Source: Cytophagales bacterium UBA2561
GTDB taxonomy: Bacteria; Bacteroidota; Bacteroidia; Cytophagales; Thermoflexibacteraceae
Assembly: GCA_002340355.1 (NCBI GenBank)
Contig: DDLX01000028.1
Coordinates: 727,222-791,221 of the forward strand
Length of the DNA: 64,000 bases
Direction: 5' to 3'
The notes below the pieces were generated by a model that searched no databases, had not been told where the DNA came from, and saw only the letters and a program-made list of their open reading frames with translations. The position numbers and the translations under genes were made by a program. Of this stretch, positions 42,101-50,235 are shown piece after piece; position 1 is the stretch's first letter, and every line of letters starts with the position of its first letter.

Positions 42101-44444
42101 TGAACAAATTCTTTACGACAATTATCGTCTACTCGAAAACACAGCCTTGAGTCACACAAATAGTATTCGAAGAATTTTTGACACCATTACAAATAGTTTC
42201 GATTTATTAGAAAGACAAGCTAATAATCAGGATTTTGAAGAGGTTTTACAAGCTCAAAAAGAAAAACTTAGTTTCTTGATTACCAAAGTTTTAGATGCTC
42301 AGTTTGATGCTAATTTTTATCAAACTCAACTACTGACCAATGTGACTCACCAGATGAATTCTTTAGTCAGAAGCTTGGACAATTTGACTGCTAATCAGGA
42401 ATTGAAGAAGAGCTTGAAACTGAAGAAAACACATCGAAAAATGAGTGAAACGATCAAGAACTTACCTGTTTTATGGACGGAAGTTCAAGGGTATGCCACT
42501 CAAATTGCTTATATAAATATTCAAATTTTAGCATTCCGAAAACAATTGCGCTTCGAAATGCAAACCTTAATAGATGCTTTCCAAGCTGTTTTAAGTCGCC
42601 AAATTTTATCACCTTTAGATGATTTGGAAAACTACTTAAATCAGATTTCACCGACAGAGGACAGCACTAAACAAGAAAAATCGGCAGAATCTTTAATGCG
42701 AAACCATTTTACAAACACGGTTTCCATGCAGGAGGCAATTCAACAATTTTTGCTTCAAGCCAATAAGTTAGCCAAAAATGCCCCAAAAACCACCCAAATT
42801 ATTACGGAGGAGTCGGTTGCTAACTTGACTTTTGAGCAAAAAGAAAATATCGAAACAACGGAAATTTCTTTATCAAAACTTTTTGATTATCTGATAGATA
42901 CATATTTTGAACCTCAGTTAGCACAATATGAACGACAACTGAATGAGCGTTTTCAGACAGCTAAAAACACAGTACAAGATATCAGGTGGTTATTGGCATT
43001 TAGTTTAGAGCGAGAAGAAACTCGAAATAATTTGCCTGAATTAATTTCGGATGCTCATAAAAAAGCAACAAAAGAAATCAATGAAACCAAAAAATTACAA
43101 AAAGATATCTATCGTCAAATTGAACAGATTTTTTCAAATACTTTCGAAAAACTGTCTCCGTATTCTCTTTCTAAATTTGTGGATGTTATCGAAAAGCATG
43201 AACGAAATACATCCAAAAACACCATCCAAATCAACAAATTTAGCTCACGTGTCAAAGAAAACGTCCGTGATAGTTTAACTAATTTACGTTACAAACAAAG
43301 TGAAGGAGAACTTCAGGTTCGGAAACTAACAGAGCAGTTTACTGGAAATTTAGGAGATAGTTCTATTCTGAATTTGACTGAAGAAGTTTCTCCTGATAGT
43401 CAAACTTATCAAACTATTCCTCTGTATTACAAACAGTTATTTATTCACAAACATAACTCTACGGATGAATTTTGGTTTGGACGACAAAGACAACTCCAGA
43501 AAGCTGATCGAGCTTATCGCCGATTTTTAGATGGTTACGACAGCACTACTGCCATTATTGGTAAGCCTGATTCAGGCAAATCATTTTTAAGTCATTATAT
43601 GGTAGGGCGTTATTTCGAACGAGAAAAAATTTATACCATTCAACCACCCGAGGCAGGTTCGACCAACCCAAGAATTTTTGAAAAAGTTCTTGAACAAGCC
43701 ACCCAAAAGACAGGGAATTATCAAGAAATTTTAGAAAAGTTACCTTCGAATAGTGCTATTATTTTTCATGATATAGAACTTTGGTGGGAACGAACTCCAA
43801 ACGGTTTAGCTGTTTTAGAGTGTATTTTTGAGATTATCGACCGCTTTGCTAATAAACATTTCTTAGTTTTCAATCTAAATGAATATGCTTTTAGAATGAT
43901 AAATTTGATGCGAAACTCAGAGAGTTACTTTCTAAACATTATTCGGTGTGATCCTTTTAATGCTCAGGAATTAAAGGAAATTATGTTATTCCGTCATCGT
44001 TCTAGTCCATTGATTTTCAAACTAAACGATAAAAATGAGCAAGATATTCCAGAATATGAAATGGCAGGATTATTTATGGCACATTTTTCATATTCGGCTG
44101 GAAATATTGGTACAGCACTTCGTTCGTGGCTTCGACATATTGAAAAAGCAAGTGAAGATACACTCTTAATTCGGAAGCCTATATCACCTAAAAATACAAC
44201 TCTTTTACGCACTCTAAGTTCAGACGATTGTCTAATAATTTTGCAGTTCTTACTACACAAACGCCTGACTACCAAAAAAATACAATGTATTTTTCAGGAT
44301 AAAGCAACTCTAAGTTTGAAAAATATTGGAATGCTAAAACGTATTGGAATTATACAAAACTTTAAAAATGAAGTATTAATTCTAAATCCTTATTTAGTTC
44401 CACACTTAATTACGGAACTTATACGGCGTAATATTTTAGAATAA
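39105..44444 (+). CDS. SLC12-like cation-chloride cotransporter fused to coiled-coil and P-loop ATPase/winged-helix domains
   Basis: One 1779-residue frame. Residues 1-500 are an amino-acid-permease-fold transporter with the SLC12 start TKYGAFSGVFTPSVLTILGV and about twelve spans. Residues 515-790 match the cytosolic domain of eukaryotic Na-K-Cl and K-Cl cotransporters, including a Usp-like segment ending in DTSVLLVK. Residues 800-1440 are long charged helices, probably coiled coil. Residues 1455-1700 form a P-loop ATPase with Walker A GKPDSGKS (1486-1493) and Walker B AIIFHDIE (D1556, E1558). The last 80 residues look like a winged helix, as in ORC/STAND-type ATPases. There is no frameshift or internal start that would split it. 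Ion selectivity is inferred from family only; what the ATPase does is unknown. Confidence 0.8.
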   Translation: MASGGTKYGAFSGVFTPSVLTILGVIMYLRLGWVVGEAGLYWTLAIILLSHVISVSTGLSVSSISTDKRVKAGGIYYILSRSLGLPIGGAIGITLFVGTALSIALYVIGFSESFIDFWHYGSGFQITDDTLQALKPIDSIYNRLASLKGQLFSDKASFVHALKKLNHPEIPALIPKVLEQSQAVSTNDLRITGTITIVSVTTIAFISTSFAIKTQFFILAAIVVSLFSIFLSAPFLFDSIGEYATQQPNLLKPANSESLAEIFGIFFPAVTGFTAGVAMSGDLQDPKKDIPKGTILAIAVGLVVYIALAFFLAFFLENKALRTNSNLLKEIAFGSSWFVIAGIWGATLSSALGGILGAPRILQALSVDKITPKLFAKGVGKSNEPRNALILTFVIAEAGILVGDLNVVARLVSMFYLAAYGFINLSCALESWASSDFRPTFRIPNAISIIGAVSTFFVMVFLDLPFMIAASLIIGLIFFYLTRRQLSLGFGDVWQGVWSSLIRKGLHDMVQKETQQRNWRPNIILFSGAKDTRPHLILFGKVMAGRLGFLTAFQLIENAETSKVLPKSRQLVPEPEQDALGLFFRRQYCQTIYDGIENIARTYGFSGIEPNTILLGWGGRGSKNPIRFAQSVGSMIELDYNVLLLNYHSRKQFGQNERIDIWWRGAGGNAYLMLMLLKFILSADEWEKAKVRILIANNDNLRRHELHKNCEALREEMRIEAEIRIINNEIEKRPFNEIIHEESENTDLVMLGMPPVIEGQEMGFIERTNSLMQEIDTSVLLVKESSYFSKAVGASETPILIQPIENQHIETIRKPSNTPLSLPKVTPPQHPDLANLIAETYHKTHQIIEEYCQNYLQKIYEITIAYTLSVRQIMTEQFAKIEADSSHLENRNALLIQTQVEFLQQAQQKINELNGILSQKEQCLTDGNLFLAEKFKELISETPDNFKVEFNAEFFNEDNQELLSHFSTSNQLNVKFFQGKASYQVKYKKLIYFYVKIQGEQILYDNYRLLENTALSHTNSIRRIFDTITNSFDLLERQANNQDFEEVLQAQKEKLSFLITKVLDAQFDANFYQTQLLTNVTHQMNSLVRSLDNLTANQELKKSLKLKKTHRKMSETIKNLPVLWTEVQGYATQIAYINIQILAFRKQLRFEMQTLIDAFQAVLSRQILSPLDDLENYLNQISPTEDSTKQEKSAESLMRNHFTNTVSMQEAIQQFLLQANKLAKNAPKTTQIITEESVANLTFEQKENIETTEISLSKLFDYLIDTYFEPQLAQYERQLNERFQTAKNTVQDIRWLLAFSLEREETRNNLPELISDAHKKATKEINETKKLQKDIYRQIEQIFSNTFEKLSPYSLSKFVDVIEKHERNTSKNTIQINKFSSRVKENVRDSLTNLRYKQSEGELQVRKLTEQFTGNLGDSSILNLTEEVSPDSQTYQTIPLYYKQLFIHKHNSTDEFWFGRQRQLQKADRAYRRFLDGYDSTTAIIGKPDSGKSFLSHYMVGRYFEREKIYTIQPPEAGSTNPRIFEKVLEQATQKTGNYQEILEKLPSNSAIIFHDIELWWERTPNGLAVLECIFEIIDRFANKHFLVFNLNEYAFRMINLMRNSESYFLNIIRCDPFNAQELKEIMLFRHRSSPLIFKLNDKNEQDIPEYEMAGLFMAHFSYSAGNIGTALRSWLRHIEKASEDTLLIRKPISPKNTTLLRTLSSDDCLIILQFLLHKRLTTKKIQCIFQDKATLSLKNIGMLKRIGIIQNFKNEVLILNPYLVPHLITELIRRNILE

Positions 44445-44452
44445 AATCAAAT

Positions 44453-45367
44453 TTATTTTTGAAGTAAATTTTGGAGATAAGAAATTCGTTTTTTTCCAAT
44501 AAAAATCTTTAGAAGTAGTACCAATGATGACGGTTGAAAGCCAAGAAAGGAAATCATTTTGCGCCAAAATCGAAAGCCTAGTTTCAAGTCATTTTCTAAA
44601 TAGGCATGAATGGCACAAAAACGATAGGAATGTCCTTGTAATAAGGCTTTTTCTTGAGATGTAAAATTCACATTTTCAAGTAGATAGTCCATAGCTTGAA
44701 TTCGTCCTGTGATGGCTTTTTGGTTATCAGCTAAAGAACGTTCAGAATGACCCGAGACTGTAATCGTAATTTCATCAATTAGATAAATTTTATGATTTTT
44801 TAGATTTTGAATGTTAAATATCCAGTCTTCACACATATTAAATTCAGGCAAAAATAAATATTGGAGCAAAGGCAAACGTTTAAAACAAATCAGAACTCCT
44901 AAAATATTGCCACTCAGTAAGAAACTATAATCATAAGCACCTTCTTTCAGATGCTGATGGTCGGCAAGTTCAAGCTGATTTTGAGTTTTAGTTTGGTACT
45001 TTGTTGTCCAAAAACGATAGTTCGAAAATTGGACTATTCGTTGGTATAAAACTTCTAAATGATTGGGGTGCATAAAATCGTCTGAATCAAAAAAAAGAAG
45101 ATATTCACCTTGTGCTTTTTGCATTCCAAAATTACGAGCAACCGAACGCTCTTCATTTTTTTTTCGAAAAAAACGAAGTCGTTTATCATGTTCAAATTTT
45201 TGTGGAATAATTTGAGGTGTTTTATCTGTACTTCCATCATCAACCAAAATCAATTCAAAGTTAATAAAACTCTGATTTAGAATTGATTCTATCGTATGAG
45301 GCAAAAATTTAAGTCGGTTATAAGTCGGTACAATCACCGAAAAAAAAGGTTGATTTTCTTTTTTCAC
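44453..45367 (-). CDS. Family 2 glycosyltransferase
   Basis: The 304-aa product is a GT-A fold enzyme that uses a nucleotide sugar: FSVIVPTYNRLKFLPHTIESIL at the N-terminus, LILVDDGSTDKTPQI, NFGMQKAQGEYLLFFDSDDF with the metal-binding D-x-D near residue 95, and CEDWIFNIQNL where the catalytic base is expected. There is no membrane anchor. The first codon in the frame is GTG at 45365-45367, with no ATG nearby that keeps the conserved start. It converges on the transporter-ATPase gene with 8 bp between stops. The sugar and the acceptor cannot be told. Confidence 0.88.
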   Translation of the reverse strand: MKKENQPFFSVIVPTYNRLKFLPHTIESILNQSFINFELILVDDGSTDKTPQIIPQKFEHDKRLRFFRKKNEERSVARNFGMQKAQGEYLLFFDSDDFMHPNHLEVLYQRIVQFSNYRFWTTKYQTKTQNQLELADHQHLKEGAYDYSFLLSGNILGVLICFKRLPLLQYLFLPEFNMCEDWIFNIQNLKNHKIYLIDEITITVSGHSERSLADNQKAITGRIQAMDYLLENVNFTSQEKALLQGHSYRFCAIHAYLENDLKLGFRFWRKMISFLGFQPSSLVLLLKIFIGKKRISYLQNLLQK

Positions 45368-45545
45368 AAAATTTGAAAGGCTATTTTAGACCAAATTTTT
45401 ATACAAATAAATATATCCTATTTTTTTAAGTGGTTGATTTTTAATTCTAAAACTCCATGGCAAAAATTGGCAAAAAAATTGGGTTTTATATTTAGAGAAC
45501 GAACCTTCAAAAATGCCGTACACATAAAAAGACTATTTTAAATTT

Positions 45546-46883
45546 ATGCTTGCAAAGTTCAAAAATTATATCTTCGAAAACCAATTATTTACGTCTGAGG
45601 ATAAACTCATTCTGGCGTTAAGTGGTGGCATAGATTCAGTAGTATTACTACACCTCTTGCATCGGGCTGGTTACCAGATCTTAACCGCACATTGTAATTT
45701 CAATTTGCGTGGTGAAGAATCCGATTTAGACGAAGAACTTGCCTGTAAATTAACGATGGACTTCCAAATTCCGTTTTTTTGTCGGCATTTTGATACAAAA
45801 AATTATGCAAAAGCACATCATTTATCCATTCAGGTAGCAGCAAGACGACTACGTTATAATTGGTTCGAGCGACTACGAAAAGCTAATGACTACCAATGGA
45901 TCGTAACAGCTCATCATGCAGATGATAATGCTGAAACTATTTTGTACCATCTCACGAAAGGAACAGGAGTGGCTGGATTACATGGAATTCTACCTAAAAA
46001 TAAAAAAATAGTACGTCCATTACTTTTTGCAACTAAAACAGAAATTTTAACATATGCCCAAAGGCATCAATTGACATGGCGAGAAGATGCTTCGAATGCC
46101 TCTGACAAATACAATCGGAATCATCTTCGTTTGAATGTCATTCCTGAGTTACGGAAAATTAATCCAAACTTTGAAAAAACCTTACTTCAATCTACTGAAA
46201 AGGTTTTAGCAGTAGAACGTGTTTTTCGGAATCAACTACACACGCTTGAAAAAAAATTAGTGCATCAAACTTCGGAAGCAATTTTTCTGAATTTTCGCCC
46301 CTTACTACATCTTCAAGAGCCCCTTATTCAACTTTTCTATTTGCTTGAAAAATACCAATTTAGTTATCTTCAAGTCAAAACTATTTTTGGGCTTTTAGAA
46401 GAAGAAGCAGGTAAAAAATTTGAATCCGAAAATTACATTTTAGTTAAAGATCGTGACTTTTTAGTTATTACTCTCCAAAAACAAGAAAACACAATTAATT
46501 ATCAAATTAAAGCTGAACAAACTTGCTTAAATACTGATAATCATAATTTTATATTTCAAAAATTTCCTAGAAAAGATAACTTAAAAATTCCAAACTCTTC
46601 AGAAATTGCCTATTTAGATGCTGGAAAACTAATCTTTCCTTTGACTTTACGAAAATGGAAAGCAGGAGATCGTTTTCAACCTCTAGGAATGAAAGGAATG
46701 AAAAAAATAAGCGATTTCTTAAATGAACAAAAAATTCCTGTTAACTTAAAAAATAATGTTTGGGTGCTTTGTTCTAAAGCAGAAATCGTTTGGGTAGTTG
46801 GCTTTCGATTATCCGAAAAAGTGAAAATTACTACAAAAAGTACTCAGATTTTTCGAATTGAAAAACAAAACATTAAAATATAA
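45546..46883 (+). CDS. tilS: tRNA(Ile)-lysidine synthetase
   Basis: Changes cytidine 34 of tRNA-Ile(CAU) to lysidine so that it reads AUA; essential. The 445-aa product has the N-type ATP-pyrophosphatase P-loop ALSGGIDSVVLLHLL (SGGIDS near residues 26-31), HCNFNLRGEES, and TAHHADDNAETILYHLTKGTG. The linker and the C-terminal TilS domain follow, with LRKWKAGDRFQPLGMKG near 380. Full length, no missing motif. It is a single gene. Confidence 0.95.
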   Translation: MLAKFKNYIFENQLFTSEDKLILALSGGIDSVVLLHLLHRAGYQILTAHCNFNLRGEESDLDEELACKLTMDFQIPFFCRHFDTKNYAKAHHLSIQVAARRLRYNWFERLRKANDYQWIVTAHHADDNAETILYHLTKGTGVAGLHGILPKNKKIVRPLLFATKTEILTYAQRHQLTWREDASNASDKYNRNHLRLNVIPELRKINPNFEKTLLQSTEKVLAVERVFRNQLHTLEKKLVHQTSEAIFLNFRPLLHLQEPLIQLFYLLEKYQFSYLQVKTIFGLLEEEAGKKFESENYILVKDRDFLVITLQKQENTINYQIKAEQTCLNTDNHNFIFQKFPRKDNLKIPNSSEIAYLDAGKLIFPLTLRKWKAGDRFQPLGMKGMKKISDFLNEQKIPVNLKNNVWVLCSKAEIVWVVGFRLSEKVKITTKSTQIFRIEKQNIKI

Positions 46884-47048
46884 GTAAATTATAAAATTAA
46901 TTTTCAAAGAAAAACTTAAACTTTTTTGAATTATTTTAGTCTAATTTACTGTTCTTCCCTCTTTCTTTGACTGAACATAAGACAATTGTGCTAAAATATG
47001 CCGTTTTTGCGTTAAGTATAAATTACGGAGAAATTAAACATTTATAAT

Positions 47049-48341
47049 ATGATGTTCAGAACACAACTTCAAAAATATTACATCAAAATAATTTTCATTT
47101 GTTCAGTTATTTGTATTAACATCTCTAATCTTCAGGCTTCCCACATTTTAATTCCTATGGATGAAACCCAAACAAACCACTTAAAAGCCTATGGCATAAC
47201 ATTTTGGGTCTTACAAAAAGAAATCGTAGCCGAGTGGTTATTGAATTATCGTGGTGGTAGTTTTATGTTCAAATATTTGACACCATTAGAAAGTGAGTTG
47301 AAAATCAGAGGTGTAAGTTATGAAGTCATTTCTGATACCAAAGCTCTAAGTATCAAGGAGGAAATTAGTCGAGCAGATGCCAATATGGACGTGATGCGTT
47401 TGGAAGTTCCACCCAAAGTTGCCGTGTACTCTCCAAAAAGCAAACAACCTTGGGATGATGCTGTTACCTTAGTTTTGACATATGCCGAAATTCCATATCA
47501 TGTTGTTTTCGATGACGAAGTCATGGGAGATGAATTACCCAAATATGACTGGTTACACCTTCATCATGAGGACTTTACAGGGCAATATGGTAAGTTTTTT
47601 CGGAGCAATGGGCATACGGCTTGGTATCAAGAACAGCAACGATCATTTGAAGAGTCAGCAAAAAAGCATGGTTTTAATAAGGTTTCACAGCTCAAATTGG
47701 CAGTAGTCAAGAAGATCCGAAAATTTTGTGCGGGTGGAGGTTTTTTATTTGCAATGTGTTCAGCAACAGATACTTATGATATTGCTATTGCTGCAGAAGG
47801 ATTGGATATTTGTGATTATATGTATGATGGCGATCCACCTGATCCTTCAGCAAATAGTAAATTAGATTTCTCAAATACATTTGCCTTCAAAGATTTTCGG
47901 TTGGTCATGAATGCCTATGAATACGAATATTCTACAATTGATAATGGATTTCAAGAACGAGGACTTCGAGAACATAACGACTATTTTGAACTATTTCGAT
48001 TTTCAGCAAAGTGGGATCCTATTCCGACTATGTTGACCCAAAATCATACCCAACAAATTAAAGGATTTATGGGACAAACTACAGGATTTAAAAAGCGATT
48101 AATTAAACCTACGGTTTTGATTATGGGTGAAACAAAATCCATTCAGGAAGCTCGTTATATTCATGGAATTCATGGAAAGGGATTTTGGACATTTTATGGT
48201 GGACATGACCCTGAAGATTATCAGCATTTTGTTGGTGAACAACCTACAGACTTAAATTTGCATCCTAATTCACCAGGATATCGATTGATTCTCAATAATA
48301 TACTATTTCCTGCTGCTAAGAAAAAGAAACGAAAGACTTGA
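47049..48341 (+). CDS. Exported GATase-like protein, usually labelled 'asparagine synthetase B'
   Basis: The 430-aa protein begins with a signal peptide (to about residue 31, LQASHI). It is well conserved across Bacteroidota: ILIPMDETQTNHLKAYGITFWVL, WLLNYRGGSF, DWLHLHHEDFTGQYGKF, and GGGFLFAMCSATDTYDIAIAAEG, where the cysteine lies in a nucleophile-elbow-like position. Such proteins carry the database name asparagine synthetase B. I see neither an N-terminal cysteine amidotransferase nor a PP-loop, and the protein is exported, so that name is probably wrong. A class I glutamine-amidotransferase or ThuA-like fold is more likely. The C-terminus is a conserved basic tail (AAKKKKRKT). The subtilase gene follows after 61 bp. 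Confidence 0.75.
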   Translation: MMFRTQLQKYYIKIIFICSVICINISNLQASHILIPMDETQTNHLKAYGITFWVLQKEIVAEWLLNYRGGSFMFKYLTPLESELKIRGVSYEVISDTKALSIKEEISRADANMDVMRLEVPPKVAVYSPKSKQPWDDAVTLVLTYAEIPYHVVFDDEVMGDELPKYDWLHLHHEDFTGQYGKFFRSNGHTAWYQEQQRSFEESAKKHGFNKVSQLKLAVVKKIRKFCAGGGFLFAMCSATDTYDIAIAAEGLDICDYMYDGDPPDPSANSKLDFSNTFAFKDFRLVMNAYEYEYSTIDNGFQERGLREHNDYFELFRFSAKWDPIPTMLTQNHTQQIKGFMGQTTGFKKRLIKPTVLIMGETKSIQEARYIHGIHGKGFWTFYGGHDPEDYQHFVGEQPTDLNLHPNSPGYRLILNNILFPAAKKKKRKT

Positions 48342-48376
48342 GCTTCAATTGATAATAACACATTGAAATTTTATCA

Positions 48377-48384
48377 TAATTTTG
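48377..48384 (+). promoter_or_regulatory. Bacteroidota-type -7 element for the subtilase gene
   Basis: TAATTTTG followed by C matches TAnnTTTG, 19 bp upstream of the ATG. A TTG at 48349-48351 lies 25 bp upstream. Transcription would start close to the start codon. Confidence 0.4.
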
Positions 48385-48402
48385 CATTAAACTAATAATT
48401 AT

Positions 48403-49959
48403 ATGAAATCTTTAGGTTTGAAAATAGGCTTTTTTGCCTATTTTTTTAGTTTAATTTTTTCGACAAATGCCCAAACTGAACGCCAAAAATATTGGGTGTT
48501 TTTTACGCAAAAAGACGCTGTAAATTATGATTATCGACAACATCTAAGCGCAAAAACGATTCAAAACCGAATAGCCCAAAATTTGAGTTTAGTACAATTC
48601 ACCGATATTCCACTAACCCCAAAATACATCCAAATGGTCGCTCAAGAAACACAATTAGCCTACCAATCTAAGTGGTTGAATGCGGTTTCGGTTTTAGCCA
48701 CCCCTACCGAAATTGAACAAATCCAAAAATTTCATTTTGTAAATAGCATTTCTCAATTAAATCATAGCTTAAAAGTTAGCAAATTTGCTCCAAACTTTGA
48801 GCCTAATGAAAAAGACAAATTTGGAAATGCTATTGCTGAAATGAGTCCCCAAAGTTTTATTAAAGCAGGCTTAAATGGTAAAGGAATTACCATCGGCGTA
48901 ATTGATGCAGGATTTTATGGTGCAAAATGGAATAATTATTTAAAACATTTATTTAAACAAAATAAAATACTAGGAATCAAAGATTTAGTAAATCCTAAAC
49001 ATACAAAATATTTTACACAACAACAATCCCCATCGGATGATCATGGAGTAACTGTTTTACAAATGATTGCAGGAAAAGTGCCTGATAAAAAACAAGATGG
49101 TTTTGCAACTGAATCCCAATTTTATCTAGCCCGTACTGATGATGGAAATCGGGAATTTCGAGGAGAAGAAGATTATTGGATAAGTGCAATGGAGTGGATG
49201 GATAGCTTAGGTGTTCGATTAATTAATACTTCTTTGGGATATTCTTTGGATTTTGATGATCCAAACGAAAATTATAAACCCGAAGAAATGAATGGTAAAA
49301 CCAGTAAAATTACCCAAATGGCACAACTTGCCAGCAAGGAAAAAGGTATTTTGGTTATTGTATCGGCTGGAAATGAAGGACTTGGAAGCTGGAAAGTTTT
49401 ATCTGCTCCTGCGGATGCCCAAGGTGTTTTGTCAGTAGGAGCTACAACTTCACGCCAAATGAAGGCGAGTTACAGCAGTAAAGGCACAGAAATTTTGCCG
49501 TATCTCAAGCCCGAAGTTGCCTGTTTTTCGATGTCAGGAACGTCCTTTTCTGCTCCGATTATTACGGGATTTGCGGCGTGCTTAATGCAAAGAGATTCAA
49601 CGGCTTCTGCCTCCGAAATTAAACACCTTATTGAGCAATCTTCTCATCTTTATCCCTTTGGAAATAATTATATCGGTTATGGAATTCCTAATGCTCAAAA
49701 AGCACTTCAAGTTACTGAAAATCAAAGTAGTATAAACTCAGATTCTATTCAAGTTATCGAAAAATTTGAAGTCATTCCTAACCCTGACATTTCAGCTACA
49801 AATGTAATTTTATTTCACAAAAAAGATACGTTTCGAGTGGTGAAACAAGAGCGTAAAAATATCGGTAAAAAACCAATATGGATAACTCGCCCCAAAGATG
49901 TTCGGCGAACTACCTTAGTTTATGGAAATAAAGTGACAGAAATTTTGTGGCAAGACTAA
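48403..49959 (+). CDS. Subtilisin-family (S8) serine protease, secreted
   Basis: The 518-aa protein has a signal peptide (residues 1-23, STNAQ), a propeptide-like region (24-150), and the protease domain. The catalytic triad is complete: D168 in GVIDAGF, H214 in DDHGVTVLQMIAG, and S381 in SGTSFSAP, with the oxyanion-hole asparagine N324 in SAGNEG. The last 80 residues (starting KFEVIPNPDI) are not a recognised type IX sorting domain, so it is likely released to the periplasm or anchored in another way. Preceded by the GATase-like gene, with a promoter box of its own. Confidence 0.93.
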   Translation: MKSLGLKIGFFAYFFSLIFSTNAQTERQKYWVFFTQKDAVNYDYRQHLSAKTIQNRIAQNLSLVQFTDIPLTPKYIQMVAQETQLAYQSKWLNAVSVLATPTEIEQIQKFHFVNSISQLNHSLKVSKFAPNFEPNEKDKFGNAIAEMSPQSFIKAGLNGKGITIGVIDAGFYGAKWNNYLKHLFKQNKILGIKDLVNPKHTKYFTQQQSPSDDHGVTVLQMIAGKVPDKKQDGFATESQFYLARTDDGNREFRGEEDYWISAMEWMDSLGVRLINTSLGYSLDFDDPNENYKPEEMNGKTSKITQMAQLASKEKGILVIVSAGNEGLGSWKVLSAPADAQGVLSVGATTSRQMKASYSSKGTEILPYLKPEVACFSMSGTSFSAPIITGFAACLMQRDSTASASEIKHLIEQSSHLYPFGNNYIGYGIPNAQKALQVTENQSSINSDSIQVIEKFEVIPNPDISATNVILFHKKDTFRVVKQERKNIGKKPIWITRPKDVRRTTLVYGNKVTEILWQD

Positions 49960-50043
49960 ACCTATATATTCATAGTCTTTTTCTGAAATAATTCTTTATT
50001 TTATTAAATTTTATCTTTTAATTATTTAATTCCATAAAAACAA

Positions 50044-50110
50044 AACCTTGTAGTTCTCTAATGAGTCACTTAAATTATAAATAATTTTATTTAATGTACT
50101 ACAACAGGTT
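50044..50110. repeat. Imperfect inverted repeat downstream of the subtilase gene
   Basis: AACCTTGTAGT (50044-50054) and ACTACAACAGGTT (50098-50110) pair with a 2-nt bulge across a 43-nt loop. No strong T-run follows. Confidence 0.3.
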
Positions 50111-50160
50111 AAATATGGGGTTTTAACAATTGGTTTTCCAAAATTTCAAAGAATGTTTTG

Positions 50161-50168
50161 TACTTTTG
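50161..50168 (+). promoter_or_regulatory. Bacteroidota-type -7 element for the PKD/propeller protein gene
   Basis: TACTTTTG fits TAnnTTTG, 67 bp upstream of the ATG at 50236. The -33 region is poor. Confidence 0.4.
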
Positions 50169-50235
50169 AAGCATTACAAAGGTTTGCTAATAAACTGATT
50201 ATCATAAAAATACCTTTTTCAAATTCTTTATTTTC

